NCBI GenBank assembly: GCA_037039925.1
Contig: JAXRKP010000591.1
Location: forward strand, 189,501-253,500
Direction: 5' to 3'
Origin: Doris montereyensis
Lineage: Eukaryota; Mollusca; Gastropoda; Nudibranchia; Dorididae
DNA: 64,000 nucleotides
Part shown: in pieces, positions 1-10,830 of the stretch
How positions within the stretch are numbered: the first letter of the stretch is position 1
How the letters are laid out: every line of letters begins with the position of its first letter
Position numbers and translations under genes: made by a program
Notes under the pieces: model-generated
The model's input: only the letters and a program-made list of their open reading frames with translations
Database searches by the model: none
Told to the model about the DNA's origin: nothing

Positions 1-618
1 CTCCAGGTCCTCAACACCAACAGCGTCAGCTAACAAAAGACGCATGGGACATGGACAATATTTTCGACAACAGTACCGGTACCCCACCAGTTCATCTTCA
101 TCTTCCGCTCTGTCACACCAAGATTCATTGGAAGACAATAACAGCTGTTATTATCAATATTATAACCACAGAAGAGAGAATTTAAATAAAAGCAAATAAA
201 AGTGAAATAGATTTATTTGTATCATTTGACTTTAATACTAGTGAATTGTTGTGATTCGTGATGATGATGGTGTTTACCCAAAGTTTCGATTCAATATGTA
301 AGTTGTAGACGCTTGAACTGGTAGCCAAAACAGCACCGGCTGAGTCCCTGCTTTCTATAGCGCATAGTAAATCCCTTGGAAAAAGTATTTCGTACATTTC
401 ACTTTCATCACCCCAATCATGTGTATAGTACTGTGCCGTTGACTGCGTTGTCCTTGTTCTTGAAATTACAATATTGTCTAAAACAGGCTGAATCTCTTGT
501 CCTACGTTATGTGTTTCTCTTGGTTAATTGCTTAGTAGTGTACATTACTAATATTGCCTTACATAGAATATCTCTTTAAAAATTAATTGATAATACAATA
601 TACATGCAGGCTACTCAC
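1..618. other. Unassigned sequence, no gene recognised
   Basis: No coding region with recognisable similarity is visible on either strand. A 71-codon open frame on the minus strand (182-397) shows no motif I know. The stretch lies downstream of the Harbinger-like exon and would be inside its intron if that gene continued. Confidence 0.4.
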
Positions 619-1046
619 CTCAAAGTGACCACCAGACGTTCCTCTGGTGTTATCGGTTTTCGAAAGTTTGTCCTTTGTTTTGTTAAGTCTTCCGAGCAGG
701 TGTTACGTAAGAGATTGAATGTAGAAGGTTCCATTCGAAAATACTCCTTAAATTTGATCGAGTCCTGTCGCAACATCAGCATTAGATGGTGATATTCACC
801 ACACACATTCCTTAACTTGTTGATGGGGTGAATTGACATTAAACGCCGTTTGGTGCGCCTTCTTCTTCGTAAATACAGCATCAAAACTAACTTGCTTTTT
901 CTTGAAAGTGCTATTGTGTCAAATACAGTGACTAAGTGAGTTGCTTTCACCGATGAATAGTGTGTTACGAGCTTATTAATAAAAATGAAGGCGGAAAAGG
1001 GCGGGCGTAGTATACCCATACGTTTGCATCCGTCAACCGTCTTCAT
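619..1046 (-). pseudogene. PIF/Harbinger (HARBI1-like) transposase, 5' exon only
   Basis: The minus-strand frame encodes the N-terminal region of a HARBI1/ALP1-like nuclease: a basic run (LRRRRRTKRR), then HPINKLRNVCGEYHHL, the FKEYFRM block and NFRKPITPEERLVVTLR. Those blocks precede the DDE domain in PIF/Harbinger transposases, which cut and reinsert their own DNA with a Myb-like partner. The frame stops at a TGA that overlaps a perfect splice donor (AG|GTGAGT; last exonic base 619), so this is a spliced exon and not a simple truncation. The start is uncertain: the ATG at 1046 gives an untypical leader, and the family usually starts close to the basic run. The DDE catalytic exon was not found between 1 and 618, so it is lost or lies outside the window. 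The family call is secure; intactness is unknown. Confidence 0.72.
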
Positions 1047-1640
1047 TTTGAAGACAACAGTTTGACGGACTTACTATATTTTCGGTCTAAGGCGAATAGA
1101 CTCTATCCAAGATCTAGACTTACCTATGGATTATATAGACTGGTTTAGTGGTTATTTGGTCATCGGTAGCGCCCTATCGGTCTCCGCCATGGGACAGATA
1201 GATACGCAACTCTGACTCAGAGCAAACCCATCGTTAAGTACTTAACGACGGACACGCTCAGACAAGGACTACTGTAGGTAGTCATTGATCTCTTGCTATA
1301 ACTAAAAATAGAATGGGTTTTTCACATGCTACATTAAGGGGAGGGGATATGACAATAAGTGACAACTCCACTAATGAAGACAGAACAAACACGTGACGTT
1401 TCGTGTATAACCCTTTGTCAATGAGACAACAAACGAGAAATATCTAGAATCTAGATCTAAGTCTAAGTACTACCTTAGGCATCACACTATGTGACGCCAG
1501 AAGAAAAACAGAAAGGAGAAAGAAAGAAAGAAAAAGACAGTGATGATAAGAAACGTAGCAGAGGGGGTGTGAAGAATGAGCGAGAATGGAAGGTTCAGAT
1601 CTAGAATGAAATAAAAATATGAAAATAAGCAAGTATTAAA
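1047..1640. other. Intergenic, TCTAGATC-type motif present
   Basis: No gene is seen. Several copies of the AGATCTAG motif (for example near 1110, 1445 and 1597) recur here and are abundant at 15.9-16.5 kb, so the motif appears to be dispersed in this genome. Confidence 0.4.
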
Positions 1641-1659
1641 AGGTGAGAATGAGATAGAG

Positions 1660-1673
1660 AAGAGATAGAGAGA

Positions 1674-1750
<77 letters not shown>
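1660..1750. repeat. (GA)n microsatellite
   Basis: An almost pure GA dinucleotide tract of about 90 bp with a few GATA interruptions. Long spurious SLSLSL frames on the minus strand come from it. Confidence 0.95.
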
Positions 1751-1752
<2 letters not shown>

Positions 1753-1804
1753 CAGGGAAGAAAGAAAGGAGAGAGAGATGTGTGAGTATGGGAAAGAAGA
1801 AATA

Positions 1805-1886
1805 AAAAATAGGATAAGACTAGATCTATATCTCACTTTTAGTGAGATATAGATCTAGTCTTACTCTTATATTTATCCTATTTTTT
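1805..1886. repeat. Long near-perfect inverted repeat (hairpin)
   Basis: The arm AAATAGGATAA followed by GACTAGATCTATATCTCACT is mirrored by AGTGAGATATAGATCTAGTC and then TTATCCTATTT. The inner 20-bp arms are perfect with almost no loop. The outer arms are offset by about 10 unpaired bases on the right side. It lies between the Harbinger exon and the Mutator-like gene and could be a short palindromic element or an element end. Confidence 0.8.
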
Positions 1887-1950
1887 AGAAACGCGCCGAA
1901 GACATCTACGGTCTCATTATAGAAGTGTCACAACAGATATAATTTAGTAA

Positions 1951-2262
1951 GGCAGTAGCGGTCGTGAAAAAGAACATCAACGGCAGCTGGATATCACCAT
2001 CGACAACACTGAACCGCTAGACATTGCCGTTTGTTTTGACGGAACATGGATAACGAGGGGCCTTTCGTCTCTTATTGGAATTGATGTGCCATCGACAGCC
2101 TCACTGCTTTCGTAGTTGATGCTCACGTCGTTAGTGCCTTCTATCAAACATGCTCGACAACTGGAAAGTGGCAGAAGGCTAACAATCCTCATCTGTACGG
2201 CGTATGGCTTAGAGAACACCAAGAGGAAGGCTGTAACATTAACAATAACATCAACTGCACAG
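1951..2262 (+). pseudogene. Mutator-like transposase, exon A (decayed)
   Basis: Plus-strand reading gives LDITIDNTEPLDIAVCFDGT followed by W, a variant of the D-G-T-W block of the Mutator-like transposase family common in invertebrate genomes. After a frameshift around 2085-2115 it resumes as VVDAHVVSAFYQTC and then VWLREHQEEGCNINNN, containing the family's C-x-x-x-W-x-x-x-H-type zinc-ligand spacing. The exon ends at a canonical donor (ACAG|GTGAGT after 2262). At least one in-frame stop (TAG near 2111) and one indel break the frame. Together with exons B and C (3213-3450 and 3875-4180) it forms one gene in the right order and orientation, with a 410-bp inverted-repeat element in its first intron. 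The family call rests on block order; the superfamily name could be revised by a database search. Confidence 0.7.
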
Positions 2263-2417
2263 GTGAGTTGGGTTTTTTTATTATCAAATGATAATTTCTT
2301 CTTACAAATCACTTTTTCTAGCCGATCAATTGAAATCAACACACAGAGAAGATTTATGGCCCTGGAGGGGATACACTGTTATTATAAATACTATAATTGT
2401 TTGATTTATGGGTGGCG

Positions 2418-2827
2418 GTTTTTTCACGACCTGTCGTGGATCTACCTTTCAAGCGTAAATTCACGACTCGCCACAGTATGCCTTAAATGTAGAGTTAAAG
2501 TCGGCATACGATGGAAAAACATCACCAACTTTAAAAGGAGGCTCCTCAAAAGGGGTAACCTCATCTATTGTCACGGCCATGCAGAAAATAGGCCGTATTA
2601 TGACTCGCCTAGACAATGACTGGACTGGACTATAGCCTAGTGTTTAGACTTAGGTGCCTCGACAAAGGCTAGGCTAGGCCTATTGTGATTGTGACGATAG
2701 ACCCAGATTTTTTAGATCTAGAGCCAGTCCCGCCACACAGCAAAGTCAGTGGCTGTCGCTGATTGGATTGGTCAGAACTCGTGAATTTACTCTTCATGGG
2801 TAAATTCACGACCGGTCGTGAAAAAAC
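2418..2827. mobile_element. 410-bp MITE-like element with about 50-bp terminal inverted repeats
   Basis: The left end (GTTTTTTCACGACC at 2418) is matched in reverse complement by the right end (GGTCGTGAAAAAAC ending at 2827). The match continues inward about 50 bp through two short palindromes: CACGACCGGTCGTG, and a pair of GTAAATTC/GAATTTAC blocks. It has no coding capacity. A clear target-site duplication is not visible (left flank ends GGTGGCG, right flank starts ATTATCC). It lies wholly inside the first intron of the Mutator-like transposase, so it may be a later insertion. Confidence 0.75.
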
Positions 2828-3212
2828 ATTATCCCTTGATTTATTTGATCATTACATTATTAGGATTATTGCTTTTGTCATTATCATCGTTGTCTATTTT
2901 CTTTTCTTTTGGTACAGTTATCATTATATTTAGAAAGTCAAAGCTCACAGTTGGGGTAAAACTAGACTTAAATCAAGAAATGGAACCAATTTACTGTTGT
3001 CACGTACCGATAATAAGAGTAAACAAATTATTTTTACATAATTGATCATTCATGGCAGTCCGTATCATAGACTAATCTGTTGTAAGCATATTGCCTAATT
3101 CGATGAGATTAGGCAGCTACAACGCAATGTATGATATCATTTTATTTTTAGTTTGTAGTTGTAATTTGATCTCCTTCTTATTCCCTTTGTTTGTACGTCA
3201 TCTTTACTTACA

Positions 3213-3450
3213 TCGGGCATGATGGAAGCTGTAGCGGCAGAAACCCTGTAGTTAAGATCGGTGGACCTGCATCAGCTACGCTACACGGCATTTGTTGGAG
3301 ACAGTGATTCAAAAGCCTTTGACAGAGTCTGCAGGGTTGAGCCATATGGACCAGATGTGGCTATTGTCAAAGAAGAGTGTATGAACCATGTTTCAAAGCG
3401 ACTTAGTGCAGCCTTGCGGAATTTAGTTTAGGACTGCTCCAAAAAGAAGG
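3213..3450 (+). pseudogene. Mutator-like transposase, exon B (decayed)
   Basis: Reads SGMMEAVAAETL, stop, LRSVDLHQLRYTAFVGDSDS, then KAFDRVCRVEPYGPDVAIVK and EECMNHVSKRLSAALRNLV, stop, DCSKKK. This matches the central block of the Mutator-like family (ME-x-x-x-A motif, then the GDSDSKAF aspartate block and the H-V-x-K-R helix). Two in-frame TAG codons break it. The 3' edge (AAGG|GTTTGT at 3450/3451) is in phase with the acceptor of exon C: G plus GT restores the glycine of GITLGGRK. The 5' acceptor AG is not visible at the expected place and may have mutated. Confidence 0.7.
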
Positions 3451-3874
3451 GTTTGTAAATTTAGTTCCTTATGCACAAACAGAATGAATCTTCACTTTTA
3501 TTTTCTACAGAAGAAAAAAAAATGTAACTCTTTCTCAAAACGCTAACTATAAATTTTCAATTACACAATGACAACCACCTGAATTATTTGACAAACATAA
3601 GCTGCACATAATCAACCTCAAGCCATTTGGGTTTTTTAATTTTAATTTTTTATTGTACTGAACTATTCTGTTTCTAACGTAGTTGATTTGTCTACAATTG
3701 CATTTTCTATACTGACTGATATGCAGTTTTATTTTTATTTGCTGATTTTAGTTTGGCCTGTTTCGAAATGTTTCATATAAAAGTTTACTTATGTAAACAA
3801 TGTTTTCTGACGAGTCAATTTATAGCGTGTATGCACAATATTTATCTTAATCTTATGCTTAATGTTATTCAAAG

Positions 3875-4180
3875 GTATAACACTTGGTGGAAGGAAACAC
3901 GGAAGCCTTACCAGCAATGCCATAGACAAGCTATGTAAGTATTATGCCAGAGCTATTCGTGGGCACGGCAACATTGAAGGCATGAAGACTTGTAGTACCA
4001 TGGCTACTCCACGGACGACAACCCTCAGCATCGGTACTGCTCAACTGGCATCGACTCTGGTGCTTATACTTCTACAAGAAGGCCATCGCACAGGGCATAT
4101 TTCCTGGACAGCATAAACTCTGTATCCATACGCTCCTAGATAACAACCGCCTGCATCAGCATGTTTGGCCCGTTTACTAA
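3875..4180 (+). pseudogene. Mutator-like transposase, exon C (decayed)
   Basis: After an AAAG acceptor the frame reads ITLGGRKHGSLTSNAIDKLC and KYYARAIRGHGNIEGMK, the conserved family block before the catalytic end. The reading then moves to another frame (YHGYSTDDNPQHRYC) and again (WCLYFYKKAIAQGIFPGQHK), ending near VWPVY before a TAA. That means two frameshifts and a stop. The order of blocks is that of the family, so the copy was once a complete spliced gene and now cannot make a transposase. Confidence 0.7.
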
Positions 4181-4189
4181 CGTTTGAGT

Positions 4190-4949
4190 TTGACAAATGA
4201 TGATCTTCTACGCTGTTGAATTATATATACTTCATTCTCATAATCTCATTACTTTTCCTCCTCAGAATGTAATTATTTTGTGATTGTATTACCCTAATAT
4301 ATCGCAAATATACTGCTTATAAGATACTATCCATAACATGCATAAATATAGACATTGTGCAATAAAATTTTGAATTTTTGAGTTGCAAAAAAAAACAAAA
4401 TTGCGTTTTTCTCAAAACATGTTTTTTTTTGTATACTTTACGCTAAAAGTCAAAAAACTTACGCTTAGATTTGAACCAAATTTGGTATATAACTTCTTTA
4501 TATGTGCGCCTAGTTTGTATAAGAGGCTTTTGGGAAATAATTGATGATAGTGATATTATTGATGATTTAGTGTAAAAAATCGGTGTTTTGGGGATTTTGA
4601 AAGTTTTTTTTTTCAATATTTTTTTCTCAGTAAGCAGATGAAATATAAAAAAATTTGATCCGACACAACCAAGACAGTCCTCTTCACTGCCTGTATCTCA
4701 AATTTGGTTGACTTTCCTTATTAATATTTTAACTTTAGTGATTTGAAAAACGTAAACAAAATTCAATATGGGCGGCGTTACCATGGCAACCAAAAATTCG
4801 AGCGAAAAAAAAAATTTCCATGTGAAGTATGAACATTATATGTCCCATATTGAATATTTTTGCTTCTTGGCTGTAGTCCCCCCCCCCAACCACCACCCCT
4901 AAAGAAACTGCAAGAGGGATAACAAGATTAACATTGTTTTGGTTGTCTT
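4190..4949. other. AT-rich unassigned sequence
   Basis: An AT-rich segment with many short A and T runs and a C-run near 4880. No coding signal, repeat family or RNA gene is recognised. It may hold the 3' end of the Mutator-like element, but I see no inverted repeat that closes that element. Confidence 0.35.
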
Positions 4950-5185
4950 TACACCTACTCTCCTTCCTCTTTTATTTAGTTCATTATTCATCATGTTGAT
5001 ATTCGACTTAAGGTCACTTTCTGAGTTTCCAAACAGAACTAAATCATCAGCAAATGAAAGCAATGATACATACTACATAGTGATACATTTACTGGTTTGA
5101 GCTTTCACATACCTACATTAATTTTCATTTTTTGAGCATGCCTTTCCGGCGACTGAATCCATAAATGTGGACAAGTAGTGAGGCA
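4950..5185 (-). mobile_element. RTE-like LINE fragment (reverse transcriptase active-site region)
   Basis: The minus strand matches the segment around the FADD active-site motif and the INIMNNELNKR block seen in the larger copies at 5.4 and 11.2 kb. It is short, with a small insertion near 5075 (CATACTACATAGTGATA). It is directly followed by a tRNA-like SINE and a second LINE copy covering the same region. Confidence 0.75.
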
Positions 5186-5230
5186 AGGGGCATGTCGGAA
5201 GTTAATGTAATGACACAAGATAATATGAAA

Positions 5231-5345
5231 CAGGGAGCGTAGTTAGCTCGGTTGGTAAATGGTAGCACGCTTTCTTTTCATGGCTAGGCAATGGGTGCCA
5301 ACGCAGAGGTCGCGGGTTTGATCCCCATGGTGGCCAAGATTTTTT
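5231..5345 (+). mobile_element. tRNA-derived SINE head (or tRNA-like pseudogene)
   Basis: It contains a good internal RNA polymerase III A box (TAGCTCGGTTGG, about 5245) and B box (GGTTTGATCCC, about 5315), with a GGGAGCG acceptor-like start. The A-to-B spacing, with extra bases in the anticodon arm, is longer than in a functional tRNA and typical of SINE heads. A T run follows at 5340-5345, a possible pol III stop. The element sits between two LINE fragments. Confidence 0.5.
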
Positions 5346-5409
5346 TCTGTCTATTCCTTATGTTTGTCTCGCCTTTGTTCCTAAGGGGCTTTCATAAATA
5401 TTAAATGTG

Positions 5410-8045
5410 GTTTTCTTTGCATTTTGCATTTACTCTCATTCCTCTTTTATTTAGTTCATTGTTCATAATGTTGATATTCGACTGAAGGTCACTTTCTGAT
5501 TTTCCAAACAGAACTAAATCATCGGCAAATGAAAGTATTGATACATTTACTGGTTTGAGCTTCCACATACCTACATTCATTTTCTTCATGTTTGAGGATG
5601 CCTTTGCGACTGAATCCATAAATGTGATCAACAAAAGAGGACTTAGGAATAGGATACAACTCTGTCTTACTCCTATATCTACATCGAATTCTTCACATTT
5701 GTTTCCAGCTACTCTCGCTGCACATGTTGGTTTAATGTAAAAACTTTTAATACGGGCTTCTACTAAATTTTGCTCTACATTGTGTTCTTTTAAGGAATGT
5801 CATAGTTCGTCACTCCTCACAGTATCAAATGCCTTTCCTAAGTCAATAAAACACAGGTGCAACTTAGTGCAAGTCAATGTTTCTCTCAAGGAATTTTTCT
5901 ATTCTTTGTCTAATTACTAATTGTAAATATGTGGCCTTGTAGTTGTACACTTCTTCCTGGTCTAAATCCACTCTGGTATTCTTCAATTTGACCCTCTACT
6001 CTTTTCCTTAGTCTCATTTCCAGTATCCTGGCATACACTTTTCCTGGTACGCTAAGTAGTGATATCCTTCTATAGTTTGAGCATTCCATAGTTGATCCTT
6101 TCCTGTGTATTGGTACTACCGTTCCTTATTGCATGTAGTAGTTTGTCTGCCTCTCTCCCTTGGTTTTTAATCATTTCTGGATAAACTTGATCTGCTCCTG
6201 GGGCCTTCCTTGATTTCAATTTCACTTCTTTTTTTTTTTATCATTATAGCTGTTTGGATTTCTTCCACTGAGATATCTACATCTCCAGCTGTCTCCTCTG
6301 GGTTACTCTTACTCTTACTATTTATTACTAATTGATCTTTTTAATCCTTGTTTCATATGTTCTGGTTAGATTATGTATTTTGTTGAAAATACTTTCTCCA
6401 TGTTTCCATGGTTTCGCTGTCTTCTTTCATTATTTCTCCTTTAGCATTCTTAATTTGTCATATTGGGCATGCTTTGGTCTTTTTCATGCTCTGCATAGTG
6501 CATTGCTCCCCAGAACAGCTTTTGATTTCTTTGGTATTTTTCATGAAGTCTTGTCCAAACTCTTCCCATTGTTCTTGTTTTGCTTTCCTCACTTTCTCTT
6601 TGACGATAATTCTTTTACTCACGTACTCTATCTTATCTTTTGGCCTCTTTGTTTGCAAGTATTTCTATCAGGCATCCTTCTTTTCTTTGATCTTAGTCTT
6701 GACATTCTCATTCCACCATGTTGTTTTTTTCCTATCTCCTTTAATTTGTTTCCTACCACAGACCTCTTCAGTACAACTAGGGAACGTTTCTTTATTCATT
6801 TGCCACTTTTTTAATCATTCAGATGCATCTGCCTTTCACTGACAAATCTTTTTATCATAGATTGGTATATGTTTTATTATTGGTTTATTCAGTTTCTCTA
6901 TTTTGATAAGTAAGTAGCTTTCTTTCTTTCCTTTCCTGTTTGTTTTCTTCAGTCAGTAATCACATTTTGGCAATCATTAGGTCATGATCACTAAATATTT
7001 CTGCTCCTGTTTAATCTTGCGTCCATTGTACTGTAAAAAGGGGAGCTGCTAACTATTATGTAAAGAGGAAATAGGAAATTGAATTTGAAGGCCTAATAAG
7101 TAGAAGTAGAACAGAGAAAGTATAAGGACAGAAAATTTTCGAGTCGCACAGTAACGATACAAAGACTGTTTTAGTGGTCGTGAGTAATACTTATGATGGA
7201 GCCAAAAGGTGGCCAGTCATGTGATGACCGTGACCCATCAAATAAATTCCATGATCAAGCCTCATAACAATAGAAACCAAAAGTATATATATATATATAT
7301 ATGTAATAAAAAAATAAATAAGAAAGTGAAAAAGACAAAAAAAGGAAAACATAAAAAATGAAATTAGAGAATGAGGAATGAGGTAACGCCGCTAATGGAC
7401 GCTAATCTAGAGAGGGGAATGGTCATACTACTAATGTAATGATGAATTAATGATTGATATTGTAATTTGCTGTTGAGGCCATGAGGGTAGCAGTTACCAC
7501 ATTGGCTGATATGGCTATTAAGTATGTAGTATAGCATTGACTTTCCACATCTGTCTTCATTTACTCATGTATGTTTATTTGTGGATATCTTTTGAGGAAA
7601 AAAGGTGGTGGATATTTTCATGTTATTCTTTAGGCAAAAATTTACTAGTTCCTCTCCATTTGGAGAAGTTGTTGTCTTTCCTTCTTTACCTCTTACTCAT
7701 CTTGATGTTTCTACATTATCGCCTACTCTAGCGTTTAAATCTCCTAATACCATTAGTTTCTGTTTGAGTGTGAGTTGTGAGATTCTCTGCAGCTATTTGT
7801 AAATCGAAGGAAAATATCTTTTTCTTTTTTGGTGGCATATTCGTTTGGTCCACAAGCTATTATTATTTAATTCTTATCCTTTTGGTTTAACATTTACCTC
7901 TAATATTTAATAGCCATGGGCATATAAATTTCAAACTTTCTAGTAGCTTTTGATGCCTTTTATGCATTAGGAGGCCTACTCCTGCTCTAGCTCTATCTTT
8001 GACATATACTCCTGAGAAGATTAAAATATGATTTGGTCGTAAAAA
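5410..8045 (-). pseudogene. RTE-like LINE ORF2 (endonuclease plus reverse transcriptase), decayed
   Basis: Reading the minus strand from 8045 down, the endonuclease comes first. GDLNARVG is recognisable near 7720, as is the KDIFF-type segment near 7820. The reverse transcriptase follows, with blocks corresponding to FVDLEKAFDT-type (about 5850), GCILSPLLFITFMDS (about 5620) and LSFADDLVLFGKSE (about 5520; the FADD catalytic pair). Such non-LTR elements nick target DNA with the apurinic-type endonuclease and prime reverse transcription there. Frameshifts and stops occur throughout. An unrelated stretch of roughly 450 bp (about 7065-7530, containing a short TA repeat at 7284-7302) interrupts the endonuclease side. 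The copy lacks the region downstream of the reverse transcriptase palm that is present at 10.8-11.2 kb. Confidence 0.8.
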
Positions 8046-8759
8046 ATGAAGAAAAAGACTATCTACAAAACGCTCTTGTACACTTGTAGTTATGACAAAT
8101 TACGGAGAGGTATGTAAAGATAGTAATTTGAAATACATGTATTTCCTCGGGAAAAAAACAACTTAAGAAGGGTCTAAATACTCTAAATGCATTATTCACA
8201 GATAGAGTATCTTACTTTTTACACAACATACGGTTTGAAATTCCAATAGGCTCTAATCAGAAAATATAAAATAAGTAAAAGGATTGTTTAGATCCATGTA
8301 ATATGGCTTTAATTTCAAATTGATTTTAATAGTATTTTAATAGTATTGAATTATCTTTGTTTTTCACTGTTTCATTTCTACTATGGCCTATTATCAGCTT
8401 ATTTTTTTTCGATTAAAATCTAATGCGTTGTGGCAATGTCAGCCGATTTCAACTGTCTCGCTGTCTCTGTTCTACATGGGAAGGGGGGGTAAAGAAGGTA
8501 ACAAGTCGATATATTTAGGGCTATATATCTTATAATACACCTTATTGCATAAGGAGAACCGAAGGCTAGTGGGGGCTGCAGGTAAATCCTCATTCTTTGC
8601 TTTTACTCCTTCACCTGACAAATTAATTCACCCTGAGATCACTACATTTATGGTGGACCGGGCTTACACATTTGTTAATGGTCCTTCACCTCACTCCCTA
8701 CCCCCACCCCCTCCTGGTCCAGGTAAGTGGATCGACAACCAGTTCCATCTGAGATAGTT
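8046..8759. other. Unassigned sequence with a short dispersed repeat
   Basis: No gene is recognised. A segment near 8630 (CACCCTGAGATCACTACAT) recurs in modified form near 23480 and 63580-63680, so it belongs to a dispersed repeat. A plus-strand open frame (8545-8757) containing a proline run overlaps it and has no recognisable domain. Confidence 0.4.
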
Positions 8760-9715
8760 GTTAAAAAGGAGGTCTCGTACGCAGATCACAACATGAGTGG
8801 GTCTCAGCGTAAAAGTTCGGAAGTGGTATCTGATTCTGTGTCCTATCTTATTCTTAATGATTTTAATAATTTTTATGCAATGTTTGATTGTCATGATTTC
8901 AGTGAGGAAAAAGAGAATAACTAACAGGGATGAATGTTGACAAAAATGAATATATTGTCATAACTGAAAAATCTGTTGAAGACATCATGAAAAGGGTTAA
9001 CCCAAATAAAGCAAATGGCCCCGATGGTGTTCAGCCCAAAGTCCTTAAAACGTGCGCTGATCAGATGAGTTCTGTTTTTCTGCTATATTTATAATGTCAT
9101 TGTCCCAGTGTGTCATCCCAAGTATTTGGAAAGCATCATGTACTATCCCAGTCCTAAAAAAGAAACCTGTTACCAACATAAATGACCACCTCATCATAGC
9201 ATTAACACTATTACTATTAACACAGCATATCCTATCAAAATATTTGAAAAAGTAATTCTTTCCGCATTACAAATCTTAGTTGACAATTTTATCGATCCTT
9301 TGTAGTTTGCATATAGGAAACATAGATCTCTTGATGATGCTTTGTTACATGTATTGCATTCTATTTATTCACATCTTGAGAAAAAGGCAGTTCTATCCAA
9401 TTATGTTTTACGATTTTTCTAATGCATTATTAACACTCCAACCACACATACTCGCTGAAAAGCTCATTAAAATGAACGTCTACGCCAACACCGTACTTTG
9501 GATATTATTAGATTAACTCAGCAGCCACCCACAATTTGTCAAAATACGGCGTTCATCTTCCCTTTTCTCTTAGAAAATCCAAACCAAACCTCCCGTTGAC
9601 CTACCTTCTGACACATTATATACTAACACTGGTGCTCCCCAGGGTACAGTATTATCCCCATTTCTCTTCTCCTGTACACCGCAGACTAGATCCAAACATG
9701 ACGACATGGAGCTTG
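8760..9715 (+). pseudogene. CR1-like LINE reverse transcriptase fragment
   Basis: Plus-strand frames give VNPNKANGPDGVQPKVLKTC, IPSIWKASCTIPVLKK, FAYRKHRSLDDALLHVLH, then FSNALLTLQPHILAEKL and finally GAPQGTV. These are conserved reverse transcriptase blocks of CR1/L2-type non-LTR retrotransposons in the right order. An upstream NDFNNFYAMFD motif matches the linker before the reverse transcriptase. Several stops and frameshifts break it, and the YxDD block is not present because the copy ends just after GAPQG. This family differs from the RTE-like LINEs elsewhere in the window. Confidence 0.8.
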
Positions 9716-9734
9716 CTGCACAGGTGTGTTTTTT

Positions 9735-9965
9735 TTTTTACAACGTTGTACTCTTAGGAATGGTATTTCACTCTACTTTCAATGAGTACACAGGTATAGG
9801 TAGAAAAAGATCTTGTCAGAGTGCTAGTACGAAAAGCCTAACATGCTTTGGTACTGTATGCTCACCCTGGGAGTTGAGGACCTTGAATAGAAACTGCTTG
9901 CTGGGAAATAAATGATCTACAATCGGTGAGCCTGCACTTGTGCGGGTATACGGACTAAAAATCCA
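9735..9965 (+). mobile_element. Dispersed SINE-like repeat, family B
   Basis: Shares AAAGATCTTGTCAGAGTG and GAGCCTGCACTTGTGCGG with copies near 23.65, 30.45, 42.85, 49.75, 53.0, 53.65 and 62.95 kb. The consensus appears to be about 250 bp. An internal B-box-like stretch is visible only in the 62.9-kb copy. Confidence 0.65.
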
Positions 9966-10188
9966 TCTTTGTCTTTATCTTTACATTATCATATTATTAT
10001 GGGCTCAATATTAGGTCATGTGACCTTTGAGAACCTTTGAAATATGTGTTGAGAATTCCTAGAATAATAAGGATACATCATGAAATATTTTAAGATTCAA
10101 ATCATTCATCAAAAATGTATCTAAAAGTATGAAACTCTAGATCAACGGCAATCTTAAAACTTATTATATACTTAGAATTTTTTGTTGC
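9966..10188. other. AT-rich unassigned sequence
   Basis: No gene or repeat recognised. The stretch continues on the far side of the 73-bp tandem repeat (10391-10830), which is equally featureless. Confidence 0.35.
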
Positions 10189-10390
10189 GAATTTGATATT
10201 ACCGTATTCCAAGTCTTTACTGTCCGTAAAACAAAGAAATGTCTTGTCAGAGTGTTAGTATGAATTTGATATTACCGTATTCCAAGTCTTTACTGTCCGT
10301 AAAACAAAGAAATGTCTTGTCAGAGTGTTAGTACGAATTTGATATTACCGTATTCCAAGTCTTTACTGTCCGTAAAACAAAGAAATGTCT
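10189..10390. repeat. 73-bp tandem repeat, about 2.8 copies
   Basis: GAATTTGATATTACCGTATT begins at 10189, 10262 and 10335, an exact 73-bp period with nearly identical units. The last 20 bases of each unit (TCTTGTCAGAGTGTTAGTA) are the core of SINE family B, so the repeat unit seems to include a SINE-derived end. Confidence 0.9.
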
Positions 10391-10830
10391 GATTAATTTT
10401 AAAACAGCTCTTGATAAAAATTATAAAAATATTAAAGTGTTTATCACCCCGAGTAAAGGCTGCATGAGAATAATCGAAAACAAATTTGTAGTCAATATTA
10501 TCAATGTCATGAACTATAGTGTATAATTGAATTAAATCTCCCTTTATTTTGGGTATTTCAAAGATGGAAATTTAAAAACATTTAATCGGTCCCCATAAAA
10601 TATGTGTTCCAACATGGGCATATCTTTGAACATTTTCTATAACCATCAATTGTCGTTTAAATAAAGGGTTCTAAATACAATTACAGTACAATGTATTCCA
10701 ATACAGGACTAAAAATAGATTTGTGTAATATAATGAACATACAATGTGTTAGCATTCATGTACTCAAGACTTTTAAATATATTACATATACCAATAAATT
10801 TGGTAGCTTTGTTAACACTATTATAAATTA
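10391..10830. other. AT-rich unassigned sequence
   Basis: No open frame with a recognisable domain, and no repeat structure seen by eye. Confidence 0.35.

Noticed and set aside
182..397. 71-codon minus-strand frame as Harbinger exon 2
   Set aside because: No match to the HARBI1 helix or DDE blocks, and no acceptor at the expected phase.
6332..6842. Long plus-strand frames with hydrophobic FHYFSFSI-like content resembling membrane proteins
   Set aside because: They are antisense to the LINE reverse transcriptase and endonuclease region. The T-rich antisense of a lysine-rich protein looks hydrophobic.
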